In this document: positions 48,268 through 59,186 of the stretch, one piece after another
How positions within the stretch are numbered: the stretch's first letter is position 1
How the letters are laid out: each line of letters starts with the position of its first letter
Assembly: GCA_023052935.1 (NCBI GenBank)
Contig: CM041292.1
Coordinates: forward strand, 144,942,939-145,006,938
Direction of reading: 5' to 3'
Origin: Piezodorus guildinii
Lineage: Eukaryota; Arthropoda; Insecta; Hemiptera; Pentatomidae
Length of the DNA: 64,000 bases
Position numbers and translations under genes: made by a program
The notes under the pieces: model-generated
Database searches by the model: none
Seen by the model: only the letters and a program-made list of their open reading frames with translations
Told to the model about the DNA's origin: nothing

Positions 48268-51200
48268 TTATACCTTATCGTAAATCTGAATTTCTTTTAG
48301 GACTTCTATGACTAAATCGAGCACCTGCTTATTATCACCTAATAATGGTGGCAGTTTCCTAGGCAGGGCTCGAGAAGAAAACGCAGCTGCGTACAGCGGA
48401 CAGTCTTCTAAGATGTGTTGCATTGTGAGCGGAGTAGAGCATCTTACGCATTTTGTTTCCTCTGACCTATCCATAAGGTAGCCATGGGTGAGTCGCGAGT
48501 GGCCGATTCGCAACCTGGTGATTACTACTTCTTCTCTTCTAGTGCCCCTCACGCAGCTTCTCCAGAGTTTTGTCGTGTTCTTGATTCCTCGCAGCTTATT
48601 ACGAGGGCATACAGATTGCCAGGATGTTTCCCAGTCATTGAAGACCTTATCTCTTAACCATTTTTTCAAGTCTTGGAGCTCGAACATTTTTATCGGTGAA
48701 GTAGACAGTTGCGCAGCTTCTTTTGCTGCTTTGTCAGCTGCTTCGTTTCCTGGTATTCCAACATGGGCTGGTGTCCATATGAAGGTGATAGATTTTCCAA
48801 TCTCTTTTAATGTGGCTAGATAATTTTTAATGGTATTCAAAACATTGTTTTTTGAGTATTGTTTTCCCAGGGACTTAAGGGATGTTAAGGAATCTGTACA
48901 GATTATGATATCTCGCCTGTCCGAATTGATGGCTGTAAACAAACCTGAGCTAATAGCTTGTAGCTCTGCGGTGTGTACAGAGGCAAAGGATGGGAGCTTG
49001 TACTTTATGGTCTCCTGGGCAGAGATGACTGAGCAGCCTACTTTGTCTCCAGTCTTGGAGCCATCAGTATATATGATATGACTGTCTCGATATGTTTCAT
49101 TGACTATGGCGTAGAATTCTTTTATCAACATATTTTGTGGTAATTTTCCTTTAAGACCTTGGAGTTTTAGGTTTATGGTTGGTGGAGTATAGGTCCATGG
49201 TGGATTTTCCAATCTGATGTTGGTGTTGTCGACTTCGTTTTTGATCATCATAATCGTTGCTCTTTCTCTAACTCCTAGGGGAGCAGGAGAACGAGGTTTA
49301 GCATCATAATTTCGACAATGTTTTGGATGGAAAATATGACGATATGCTGGGTTATCGTGTTGCGGGATGAGTTTCGCAAGGTATGATGAGATGATTTGTT
49401 GTCTTCTAAATATCAAAGGTGGAATACTGGCCTCAGAGCATAAACTCACTATTGGCGATGTTCGGAAGGCACCAGTTGCCAGGCGGATTCCGGTGTGATG
49501 GACGGAGTCTAGAAGGGATAGGTGTGTTCTTTTGGCCGATGAGTAAGATAGACAGCCATAATCGAGCTTTGGTTGAATTAGAGCCTTATATACGATGAGC
49601 ATACTTTTCCTATCGGCTCCCCAGGATGTTCCTGCAAGAACCTTTAGAATATCAAGCCTTTTCCTGCATACTTCCCTGAGGTTCTTTATGTGGCCGGTCC
49701 AATTCAGCTTTTCGTCTATTATTAAGCCAAGAAACCTAACTTCGTTAGTGAACCTAAGCGCATTTGTTCCTAGAGTCAGCACTGGGGTGCATGTAGGTTT
49801 CCGTTTCCTTGAAAAAAGGACGCACTTGGTTTTCTCTGGAGAAAATTTAAAATTATTCTTTGTAGCCCAAACTTGTAGTTTATTGAGCGTGTTTTGAAAT
49901 ATTGTTTTCACCCACTCCGCATTCGAGAATCTTAAAAATATCGCGATATCATCAACAAATAAGAAGGTTTTCACAGGTCGGGGTATTATTTCTGTTATAG
50001 TATTCATGGCTATGGCAAAAAGAACACAACTAATGACACTCCCTTGTGGAATTCCGCATTCTAATACCTTAGGATTAGAGAGAATATTGCCGATTCTTGT
50101 TCTTATCGTTCTATTAAATAGAAAATTTTTAATAAAGATTGGCAGGTTCCCACCGAATCCCCAGTCGTACAATTGCTTGAGAATTACATTTTTGTTGACT
50201 GAATCGTACGCTTTCTCTATATCGAAAAATATCCCAATCGCTTCTTGTTTTACAATAAATGTATCAAGTATTTCGGCCTCCAATGTGGCAAGGTGGTCAG
50301 CGGTAGATCGTCCTTTCCTAAATCCGCATTGCACTGGAGACAGTAACATATGCTGTTCTAGATACCAAAGTAGCCGCTTGTTAACCATTTTTTCCATAAG
50401 TTTGCACAAGCAGCTGCTTAGGGAAATTGGCCTGTAGTTATTCATTTGAGATTTATCCTTTCCAGGTTTGGGTATTGGGATAACTAGTGATTCTCGCCAT
50501 GATACAGGGAATTCTTGGGATGTCCAGATTTTATTATAAATATGTAGCAGGGCATGTTTACCAGCAATTGGAAGATTTTTCAACATGAGGTTATGGATAT
50601 CATCAGGTCCAGGTGTGGTTGGCTTCAGTTCAGCTATTGCTAGGTCAAGTTCGATACCCGAGAAAGGAATGTTGTAAAGATCGTTTGTTTTAGTTGGAAA
50701 ATTGACATCTGCGGTGGGTGATGAATCGTCTTGATTTTTTGGAGTATTGGAAAAGTATTCTACAAAAGATTCGGCTATTGATTCTGGGTTGAATATTATT
50801 TGATTATTTATATTAAGAGCAATTGTATGAGAATAGTGGAGCCCTCTAATGGAGTTTATTTTGTTCCATACATTTCTGATGGGAGTGAACGCGTTGATTT
50901 GTTCTAAATAGGAGAGCCAAGAAGTTTTCCTTTTTTGTTTAACTATGTTTCTGGCTTTGGCTTTGTATTTTTTGTATTCGATGAAATGGTTGTTAGTGGG
51001 ATATTTTTGAAACTTCCTAAGGGATCTATTTCTTTCTTTGATAGCTCGACGACATTCGTCATCAAACCAGGGACAATGATTCACTTTAATAGTACCGCAG
51101 GACTTTGGAATACTTTCTTCTGCAGCTTCTATTATTCCTTTTGTGAGCTCTGTAGTCATTGCATCAATGTTTTCTGAAAGGTTTTGGAATTTAACGGAAA

Positions 51201-51921
51201 ATTTTTGATGAAAAAGTTGCCAGTTAGCCTTGTCAGTGATCCACCTAGGATATTTCTGGGCAGGAGGAAGCTGACTCGTTAAAGATATGACCAGGGGGAA
51301 ATGATCGCTACCATGTTGGTCTGGACAAGTATCCCATATGACTTTATTTAGCATACTGGGTGAACAGAAGGTGACATCTATAGATGAGGACGTTCTGTAC
51401 TGTGGGCTTATATATGTAATGTTTCCATTATTCAGTATAATGCTATCTGTCGCTTCAATAACACGTTTTATAGCATTTCCTCTACTATTATTAGAGGGTG
51501 AGCCCCATGATTCGTGTGCACCATTGAGGTCCACAGTTACTAGGTAAGGGGTGGGAAGATTACTGATCAATTGAATCAAGGCAGATTCATCGATCGCTTG
51601 GCTTGGAGAGAGGTAAAGATTGCAAATGGTGAATGAAAACGTATGATGCACTCTAACCGCTATTGCATGTAGTGGCGTGCTTATAGCTAATTCTTCAGAA
51701 GGATATTGTTCTTGAATGGCGGTGATTATTCCCCAGCTTCCCGGGCCATCAGATGGTCTATCTTTTCTGAATACTTTGTATTGTTTTAGGGAAAAACTGT
51801 TTTCTGGTTGTAATCTGGTTTCTTGAATGCATATAGCCCATGGATTGTATTCTTTCATTAGTATTTTTAATTCCTCAAACTGAGTCCTTACTCCATTGCA
51901 GTTCCAGCTGATTAAATTCAT
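48268..51921 (-). CDS. I-type LINE ORF2: endonuclease, reverse transcriptase, RNase H
   Basis: An uninterrupted 1217-residue frame from M-N-L-I-S-W-N-C-N-G-V-R. Domains in order: APE endonuclease (1-~230; I-Q-E-T-R-L, D-L-N-G-A-H, S-D-H-F-P-L); reverse transcriptase (~420-730; N-Y-R-P-I-S-L-S-S, F-F-D-I-E-K-A-Y-D, G-I-P-Q-G-S-V-I-S, F-V-D-D); RNase H (~950-1070; Y-T-D-G-S-K, H-T-A-E-L-Q, C-T-D-S, G-N-E-A-A-D); and a C-terminal C-x2-C-x8-H-x4-C knuckle at ~1158-1174. The catalytic box is F-V-D-D, not the commoner Y/F-A-D-D. All RNase H acidic residues are present. In the family it nicks chromosomal DNA and copies the element RNA. The intact frame points to recent insertion, although ORF1 is broken. 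Confidence 0.92.
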   Translation of the reverse strand: MNLISWNCNGVRTQFEELKILMKEYNPWAICIQETRLQPENSFSLKQYKVFRKDRPSDGPGSWGIITAIQEQYPSEELAISTPLHAIAVRVHHTFSFTICNLYLSPSQAIDESALIQLISNLPTPYLVTVDLNGAHESWGSPSNNSRGNAIKRVIEATDSIILNNGNITYISPQYRTSSSIDVTFCSPSMLNKVIWDTCPDQHGSDHFPLVISLTSQLPPAQKYPRWITDKANWQLFHQKFSVKFQNLSENIDAMTTELTKGIIEAAEESIPKSCGTIKVNHCPWFDDECRRAIKERNRSLRKFQKYPTNNHFIEYKKYKAKARNIVKQKRKTSWLSYLEQINAFTPIRNVWNKINSIRGLHYSHTIALNINNQIIFNPESIAESFVEYFSNTPKNQDDSSPTADVNFPTKTNDLYNIPFSGIELDLAIAELKPTTPGPDDIHNLMLKNLPIAGKHALLHIYNKIWTSQEFPVSWRESLVIPIPKPGKDKSQMNNYRPISLSSCLCKLMEKMVNKRLLWYLEQHMLLSPVQCGFRKGRSTADHLATLEAEILDTFIVKQEAIGIFFDIEKAYDSVNKNVILKQLYDWGFGGNLPIFIKNFLFNRTIRTRIGNILSNPKVLECGIPQGSVISCVLFAIAMNTITEIIPRPVKTFLFVDDIAIFLRFSNAEWVKTIFQNTLNKLQVWATKNNFKFSPEKTKCVLFSRKRKPTCTPVLTLGTNALRFTNEVRFLGLIIDEKLNWTGHIKNLREVCRKRLDILKVLAGTSWGADRKSMLIVYKALIQPKLDYGCLSYSSAKRTHLSLLDSVHHTGIRLATGAFRTSPIVSLCSEASIPPLIFRRQQIISSYLAKLIPQHDNPAYRHIFHPKHCRNYDAKPRSPAPLGVRERATIMMIKNEVDNTNIRLENPPWTYTPPTINLKLQGLKGKLPQNMLIKEFYAIVNETYRDSHIIYTDGSKTGDKVGCSVISAQETIKYKLPSFASVHTAELQAISSGLFTAINSDRRDIIICTDSLTSLKSLGKQYSKNNVLNTIKNYLATLKEIGKSITFIWTPAHVGIPGNEAADKAAKEAAQLSTSPIKMFELQDLKKWLRDKVFNDWETSWQSVCPRNKLRGIKNTTKLWRSCVRGTRREEVVITRLRIGHSRLTHGYLMDRSEETKCVRCSTPLTMQHILEDCPLYAAAFSSRALPRKLPPLLGDNKQVLDLVIEVLKEIQIYDKV

Positions 51922-52108
51922 TTTTTATTTTATAAGGATATATAAGAGAGTATACATTTAGAATGAATACAACTATGAGATATATGAATGCATGAGAAAT
52001 TATACAAGTAGTGCATAGGAAATAATTTAGAATCATTGTTAATAAAAGTAAATTAAATAGAATTGAACAAAATTTTTAGAAAAAAACTATTAACATGTCT
52101 AAAACGTA

Positions 52109-53420
52109 TTATGAACTTTCCATTTCATCTGTGCTTGCATAACTGTTTTTGTTTTTTTGTTTACGCCGTGGTTCCTTGATTTTAGATTTAGGAGGTGGCG
52201 GTTTTTGAAGTTCCTTATTCATATCTAGGCTACAAGAGCTATTAAGATAAGATGGATCTCCAGCAAAGGAGGTGCTGGGTATTAGAAAAGGGGAGTGGGA
52301 GGGGAGTGGGGAGGTAGGGATAGAAGAGGAAGGTAAGGGAATAGGGGTAGAGGAGGAGGGTGAAGAGGACGGGATAGAAGAGCCGGGTGAAGAGAAAGAA
52401 GCGGAGGATGGGGTAGTGGAAGGGAATGAGGACGGTGAAGCGGAGGATGGGGAAGAGGACGGGAGTGCATTGTTTAGTCCTGAGGGGCTGGCTACGTCAG
52501 TAGTTAAAGAGTTATCATTAAAGTCTGTTTGACACGCGATCTCTACACCTTTTTTGTTATTCTTAACTATGTTGGAATAAGTTATATTGCTGACAAGACT
52601 AGGACTCTCCTTATACAGTTTTTTTGCAGCGTTGTATGAAATTTTATTTTTGAACTGTAAACTTTTAATTTCCCGTTCTTCTTTTAGCTTGGGACAATTG
52701 CTATCCAAACTGGAATGATTTAAATTGCAGTTAACACAATAGAGAACGAAGGTTTCACATGGTTTCCCGTCATGTTTCGACTTTGTACAATTAGCACAGA
52801 TGGGTTCTTATGGGTTAGGTGGTACCAAACCGTAAACACGCCATACATCTGATGGGGTTAGGAATATACATTCTTAATTTAAGTTTGTATATACCTACTA
52901 TAATGGTCTCTGGTAAAATGGGTAAAGAAAAGGTAAGAATATACATAGTGTTTTCTTTTCCTGACCCATTTTTTTAGTGATAATTCTTTTAACCTCTATA
53001 ACATTTTGGTCTTTTAACTCCTCTAGAATTTCTGTATTACTTACATGATCTAGATCCGGACAAAAAATTATTCCTTTGCTGGAATTTAATTTGGAATGAG
53101 GATTTACTTTAACTTTAATATTAGGGCCAAAATTAGATATATTAAGAATTTTTTCTGATTGCTGTTTGTTGTGAGTTTCTATTAGTAAAGTACCGTTTCT
53201 TAATTTTTTGATGCTCTTAGGTTCCGAACATGTATTATTAAGCGTTTTAGCAATTATGAAGGAGGAGACTTTTGAAAGCTCTCTTCATCTATTCTCTCTA
53301 CGATTAAAAATTGGTTATAGTTAGTTTCGTCACTCGCTCCTGAATTAAAATTATAATATTTTCTATCATAACATTTCCGTTTATGCTTTGGAGAAGATAA
53401 ATCAGGGGGTTCTTTCATTT
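52109..53420 (-). pseudogene. I-type LINE ORF1 (nucleic-acid-binding), several frameshifts
   Basis: The N-terminus starts M-K-E-P-P-D-L at 53420. A shift near 53285 precedes an RNA-binding-like core (about 53280-52990), and further shifts occur near 52960 and 52805. Zinc-knuckle cysteines C-M-A-C, then C-A-N-C and then C-V-N-C are read in different frames at 52850-52700. The final frame, 52708-52109, has a long Ser/Pro-rich stretch (about 52490-52270) and a basic tail. In the family ORF1 coats the RNA. This copy cannot make an intact one. Confidence 0.8.
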
Positions 53421-53822
53421 TAAGAACTCCTAATTAGGTTATCTAAGATCTGAATTAACTATAAATACTAGGTACTTATCGGATAGGGTCCTGTGTTAAT
53501 TCTATCAGACCGATGTCCAAGCACTCAAATTCCTTGAAAATATTGGTCTTCAATGGGTCTTAAGCACTTGAAATTTCCTATAAGTTTTTCCAGGAATTTT
53601 TAAAGCTTCTATCAACAAATTGATTCCAGCTGTTCTCTCTATATATAGTAAGTGAAAGTAAAAAAGCAATAACAATTGAATCTGTTATTATTGAAACATG
53701 GATACGAAGCCCAATAAGCTTATGTATGTTTATTATATATGTAATAACTGTTGGTCAGATTATTGAAGTTATCTAAGTAGAAATAATCGAGAGTCAGTCG
53801 TTTTTTGGAATATTTTAATTTT

Positions 53823-53862
53823 GTCGACGTTTCGGCTCAAACTTGTGAGCCATCATCAGGGC
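53823..53862 (-). ncRNA. Hammerhead-like ribozyme motif in E2 (left arm)
   Basis: The minus strand repeats the right-arm motif: CTGATGA (53859-53853), GGCTC/GAGCC, GAAAC (53833-53829) and GTC. The core is intact. Confidence 0.6.
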
Positions 53863-54306
53863 TACAAACATCAGAACAAAAGAGATATTTATGAATATGA
53901 TAGAGGAAAAAATTGAATGTAGCAATAATGATAAAATTAAAAAATATAAAATATACCAATATACATTATTATACATAAATTATATATACAAATAATGATA
54001 AACAATATGATAATGATATAAGTATGAAATGAAAACTTAAGAATTTAATATAGAGATAAAAAAAAAAGAAAGAAAGAAAAAACAATAAAAACATAAAATA
54101 TATAAAAACGTAACATTACTGACCCATGATATAAGTATAAAATGAGAAAAACCTAAAACATTAATATGCGGTATGGAGGGAGTTGTATCTATATTATTTA
54201 TATTGGTATATTTTTTTTATTTTATTTTTAATTTTATCATTGTCACTACATTAAAAAATGTTCATAATGATATTGATATGTACCTCTTTTATTCTGATGT
54301 TAGTAG

Positions 54307-54345
54307 CCCTGATGATGGCTCACAAGTTTGAGCCGAAACGTCGAC
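54307..54345 (+). ncRNA. Hammerhead-like ribozyme motif in E2 (right arm)
   Basis: CTGATGA (54309-54315), one extra T, stem II GGCTC/GAGCC with loop ACAAGTTT, GAAAC (54335-54339) and GTC (54340-54342). Every conserved core base is present. The mirror copy is at 53859-53826 on the minus strand. Confidence 0.6.
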
Positions 54346-54578
54346 AAAATTAAAATATTCATAAAAACGACTGACTCCCGATTACTGTAACTACGATTGG
54401 TCAGATTTCTTTATTTTTATTGATAGATTACCTTTTAAACTAGTTATTATAATTTTTCAGGAAATGGAAAGTTCATGAGTAATTCGAAAAACAATTTTTT
54501 TAAAGTTTTTTTTCAATCTCTTTGATGGCGATTTTTCCCAAACCCAGCATTATCTAAGAGGTAAAGGGAGTATGCATT

Positions 54579-55452
54579 AAAAATGTCTGGTGCGGGCAAC
54601 ACACGATTTTCACGTACTGCTGTTGTTAAAATCATTTAAGAATTTACAAATAAAGTTGAAGATGAAAATGAGGAAAACTAATAAATAATTAATTAAATTG
54701 AATTTCTATAGCAACGTGTGTTTTATTAAAAATATATTATATTATTATCTAAAACAATCTATTAGTTTTATCGGTTTTTTATAAATCTTTATTAACTGGT
54801 ACAAGCTTGTGTACAATATATTTTTTCTAAAATCTTCAGCTTTCCAACGGTATATTATACTATTCGTATGTTCAAAAACAAAAAATTGCATTAAAAAAAA
54901 ATTATGTTTGCAGTTTTCTCCTTTAGTTTGATGTATAATTCGTTCAACTTATATATTTACCTTTTCTTTATGAATGATAACAAGATGATATTGTTATTTT
55001 CTTAGAAAATACAAAATTAAATCGGCATTTATGCCCTGTCAGACTATTTCAATCAGAAAGAAACCTACGTGATATTAAAGCCCATTAATCGGGATAGCGA
55101 GATTTATCAATACCTTTATAGTCGTTTTGGAGAAAATCGTAAAAGGGTGCAAAATGCATGGTATAAAGTGGCTCTTCTAGTTAGTTGATTTTGATGAAAA
55201 AGTTGCTGTAACATCTCTGGCGTATAGTTGTATTTAAATATGAAACTGAACTTCGCTGTGTTTCGCGCTGAACTTACCACACACTGACGGACCCACACAC
55301 ATACCTTTTAGCGTGAATGGGTTATTTGGACTCTAAACTTGGGGACCCTAAACGTGTATTTCCGTTGAAAACTAAAATTTGAAAATGTTCACCATCGCAA
55401 CACTTTCCCTTACTATACGAGTATATTTCATATATAGGTATGTGAAATGAAA
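54579..55452 (+). repeat. Repeat S, copy 4
   Basis: Starts AAATGTCTGGTGCGGGCAAC, has the CTTTCCAACGGTATATTA and AACGTGTATTTCCGTTG landmarks, and ends TATAGGTATGTGAAATG. About 875 bp. Confidence 0.8.
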
Positions 55453-57764
55453 AATTGAGGTTCATAGACATTTTTATGTTTGAGATACTGGGATGACCAC
55501 ATATGTGCGTGGATGGTAACTTGTTTTTGGAAATATTGATAAAGTAAATTCAGTTTAAATTATATGTAGCAAGCCAAATCATATTTGATGGTGACAGATA
55601 ATTCTGAGTACTGCATTTTCTTGAACTAATACTATTTTAAAAAGTTTTCAATCTTTTTCTTTTCTCTGCCTCCCCTCCGTCTCCCTCATCCCCACCTCCT
55701 CTGTTTATTGAATATTTGGCGAGGAGTTGGCCGTAAGAAAGTGTCGGTAAACTTTTGACGGATTAAATTAGTTTGGATCAATAGATGGGAGGGACTGACT
55801 TTGGAAGTTGGCAGGAGGGAGTTGTTGGTCTTTGAGGGACTGGCTAAAGTGGTAGGGCACTAAGTGTCACGACTCCTTGGAGCACAAGTTGGGAGCTCGT
55901 CCACTTTAGCAACTCGGCTTTTAGGGATGCTGCCGTCCCTTTGCAGCCTCTTGTTAGTCAACCGGCCGAAAAACCACGGTAAAGCTCCCCTTGTCATATT
56001 TTACCTTGAAAGATTTACTGCAGTTCTCTCTTCTTATATATCGGAAAAATCTCAACTTACATGCATATTTGTCGTTGCTTTTCCTTCGCCTCTCTTAATC
56101 GGAAAAACAAATGTCCATATTTTACGAATTGGATTATAATGATAATAAATTTCTTCCAGAAATGGATTGGAGTTTTAAACGTAAATTCTCAGTTGTTGTT
56201 CTGAAAATTCTTATTATAAGCTTACTCGAAAAAGATTTATATAAATTTTGGAAGTGAAAACTTCTTTACCCTCGTTATGCGATTTTTAGCAGTGGTGAAA
56301 GCTTTGATTTCGTATCCATGGTGACGTTACCAACATGCTCTTGATTGGCGCATGCGCTCTGTGTATACCAGTCTTAGATATAGGATAGCGATATCAATTT
56401 CCGTGAACGAAATCGATACCTGTGTAATATCGACACAAAAATATCGATATTTATAATATTTTATTTCAGTATTTAATTGAATTAAAATAAGTTGCAAATG
56501 AATGAGTAAAGACATGGTAGATAAACCGTCTTAAAACTTACCCCTTACTGTATTCAAAGCTAATATAATGAATATCTTAATTCTCTAGACTCTAGAATAT
56601 CGGTATTTGTAAATATTATTAAAACATCACTTTGTATGAAAACATAACATACTAAGAAAAATCATGATGAACATACTGTAAATATTAAAAACGTAGTAAA
56701 GTGAAATAGAAAAAAATATCTTGATCATATAAGCATAGAAATATGACATTTGAAAATTAAATTCATTTTAATAATATAGATTTCAATTAGGCACTATGTA
56801 TATTTCATTACTAATTAAAACATATAATATATAATAAAATAAACTGAGGTTTATCTCAACTATAAATATTATTGTTAAATGTCTTAATTTCCTTGATACA
56901 AATGGCAGGTCCATAAAAAAAAAATGTACTATGTGTATTACCAACTCATACAGTCCACAGTTACATTCAGATTACGATGGGATAATTCAAGATCATATAT
57001 TTCTATAATGTGATGATGTTTTACAATTAAATGAAACAAAAATAAAAAAACATGCATTCTCAACATAATTTTACTTTAACGAAAGTGTTCTTCTTTCCAA
57101 CAAAATGTCAGCGCAAATCGAGAAGTTAAAAACAGTTATCACTTCTATCGGCAGTCCCTATTACTACCATTTTTTTTTTTTTTTAACTTACCTGGACCTA
57201 TAGTCGTTGTCATAGAAATTGCATCACTCAATAAAATTAAATTCTCCAAAATTGAACTTTGACGCCTGTTTTGAAAAATTTCTCAGTACCCAAAAAAATA
57301 ATATTGTGTATTGAAAATTAAAGAAAATCTCACAAATATCAACGAAAAAATATAGAAATTTTAATTGTCTTATAAGGTGAATTATATTAATTTTCAAAAC
57401 CGTGACCACTGTTGACTTGTGTCACCGCTGTTTCCTTTAAAGATTCTTCCACTTGATGTAATCTCACAAGGTTAATTTATTCTGATAGCAAACGCTTAAA
57501 ATTCGACATACCTATAGATTTTATTCTGGTAGTAGTTAAAACTACTAACCAAAAACTAAGGTTTTTCTTTACTTATTATTTCACTAAGCTTATGGTATAA
57601 ATAAGCAAGCAAAACAAAAAATATTTGATTGTATCACATTTATTAACATATAAAATTAAAGCTGCAATTTCTAAGACCTATGGTAGGATTAGTATTAGTA
57701 GTACGCAATTTTTATGGTAGTATACATACTATAACTATATTTTTATTTTTTTTCGGTTGACTTA
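55453..57764. other. Spacer with an unexplained GC-rich segment
   Basis: The segment 55660-55990 is GC-rich and non-repetitive (GCCTCCCCTCCGTCTCCCTC at its start, CAACCGGCCGAAAAACC near its end). It has no convincing frame and might be a regulatory or promoter-like island. The remainder, with a short (TATCG)-rich patch near 56385-56455, shows nothing recognisable. Confidence 0.4.
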
Positions 57765-57975
57765 TACAGACCTTGGAGATCTTTAACCGATATTAGCCTA
57801 TTCCATCTCTGCCTATCTTGGTAAACGGCCCTTCAGATCACGGCGTGGAAATCCGTAGCGTCCTTCTTGTTAAGGTCGCCCCATCCTCATTCTCGGTCTT
57901 TCTCTTGGTCTAGTTCCGACCACCATCGCATTCATAGTTTTGAAGAGGAGACCCTGCCCATCGTAACCTCTTTAC
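57765..57975 (-). pseudogene. RTE-type LINE C-terminal fragment (weak)
   Basis: Minus-strand stretches encode M-V-V-G-T-R-P-R-E-R-P-R then D-L-N-K-K-D and R-A-V-Y-Q-D-R-Q-R-W-N, in the pattern of RTE-type C-termini. It is heavily decayed. Confidence 0.45.
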
Positions 57976-58189
57976 CTCGGAACGAAATACCACATATAAT
58001 TGAATTTCTGCAAAATTATATCGGTTTTCATTTCAAGTAGGTCTTCTCCTGATTGAAATACCATGACAGTGGTTTCAAATTATAAATAAATTTGTAATAA
58101 TTTCTATTATATGTATTTATTTAATATATATTTTTAATCTTAAAAAAAAAGTGTATATTCTGAGGTGTTCATTTAACTATATCGTTTAA

Positions 58190-58362
58190 TCGTACATTGC
58201 ATTCTCAAATGTTTTCTGTCTCTCTTAACAATAACTTCATCTATTAATTATTGTAAACAAATTTTAATATCCTGTTGTTTTTTTTCACTATGCCTATTTA
58301 TTGGCTGAACCTTAGGTCCAGTCGATAACTTAAAATATCAACAGTCGAGAACTAATCAAACA

Positions 58363-58375
<13 letters not shown>
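58190..58375 (-). mobile_element. Second, partial copy of inverted-repeat element E3
   Basis: Minus strand: ATTGTTTGATTAGTTCTCGA, CTGTTGATATTTTAAG and GGTTCAGCCAATAAA parallel 45209-45275. The plus strand 58228-58290 (TTAACAATAACTTCATC, ATTAATTATTG) parallels 45380-45420. The hammerhead segment is missing. Confidence 0.5.
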
Positions 58376-58414
<39 letters not shown>

Positions 58415-58460
58415 TATATATAAAAATATATATATATATATATATTATATATATTTAATT
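58366..58460. repeat. (TA)n microsatellite
   Basis: Long, slightly interrupted TA runs at the edge of the E3-like copy. The E3 element at 45209 also ends in TA runs. Confidence 0.95.
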
Positions 58461-58479
58461 TATATATTTATTTATAAGT

Positions 58480-59186
58480 GAGTTGGAAAGGTATAAATCT
58501 CTACTCCCGCCTTAGGAGCGATCCATCAATTTGAGGAAGTGCAAGTAGTAATAACGGTAGGGACCAATTTTGTTATAAATCTGACAGTGGGCTGAGGTAG
58601 GCACCCTCCTTATTTGATATCTAGCCTTGCTTCGGACCTTCCAAATTGGATTTGGCATATTTTTACCCTGTCCTTTTTCTCTTCTATGTAAAGTCCTTAT
58701 ATATGGTTATTTCAATAAATTTTTATTTGTTATTTCAGTTGTAAGAGAGCTTTTTTTGTATTATGTTGTTGTATTGTAGAATTGTCTGAATATTCTTCGT
58801 AATCAATCAATGATAATTTTTTTAAATAAATATTTAGGGATTCTAAATAAGTGAAAGATTTCATTTAAAAAATTATAGATCGTAAATACTAGTTAGTTGT
58901 TTTCACTAGGTATTTGGTTATTAAGATATGCCATCCTGAATGAAAATAAGTATTAATTTTGTTTTTCATTTAAAACAAAATTAAACCATTTATTGAATTA
59001 AAAATAAATAAATGTAGTACATAGATTCCTAAAAATATCATTAAAATGAAAAAAGAAAAAAAAAAAAAGGAAACGGAGGTTCTCCTTTACTGGAAGAAAA
59101 ATTTGTTTAAAAGAATGGAATAATTATGTGGGGTAGCTGATTAGGTAATACGGAACAACAATGAATAAGAAGATCATAAAAATTAA
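58480..59186. other. Spacer
   Basis: A GC-richer stretch at 58490-58680 (CTACTCCCGCCTTAGGAGCG) could be an old repeat. No gene was seen. Confidence 0.35.

Larger units (their letters stand above)
47944..53638 (-). mobile_element. I-type LINE (5.7 kb) with 14-bp target duplication
   Basis: The 5' end (minus strand) is GAGAACAGCTGGAATC at 53638. A damaged ORF1, an intact 1217-residue ORF2 and an AT-rich 3' UTR follow. The end is a GGGCG...CGCCC hairpin, then AAAACACC and TACC repeats, with no poly(A). The flanking duplication is CTATATATAGTAAG. RNase H in ORF2 and a simple-repeat tail instead of poly(A) are features of the I group. Confidence 0.88.
47045..53666 (+). repeat. Repeat S, copy 3, split by the I-type LINE
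   Basis: The left part is 47045-47943 and the right part 53639-53666. CTATATATAGTAAG is present at both edges (47930-47943 and 53639-53652). The right side completes the S end with TGAAAGTAAAAAAG. It contains a (CA)n run at 47807-47823. Internal landmarks are as in copy 2. Confidence 0.88.
53762..54396. mobile_element. Hammerhead-bearing inverted-repeat element E2 (635 bp)
   Basis: Direct repeats TTGGTCAGATT flank it at 53751-53761 and 54397-54407. Arms at about 53785-53900 and 54270-54385 are inverted copies, and inverted similarity continues inward through AT-rich sequence. Both arms carry an intact CTGATGA, GGCTC/GAGCC stem, GAAAC and GTC: 54309-54342 on the plus strand and 53859-53826 on the minus strand. 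There is no coding capacity. It lies between two repeat S copies. Confidence 0.8.

Noticed and set aside
52272..52532. Gly/Glu-rich plus-strand frame
   Set aside because: It is the antisense of the Ser/Pro-rich segment of LINE ORF1.
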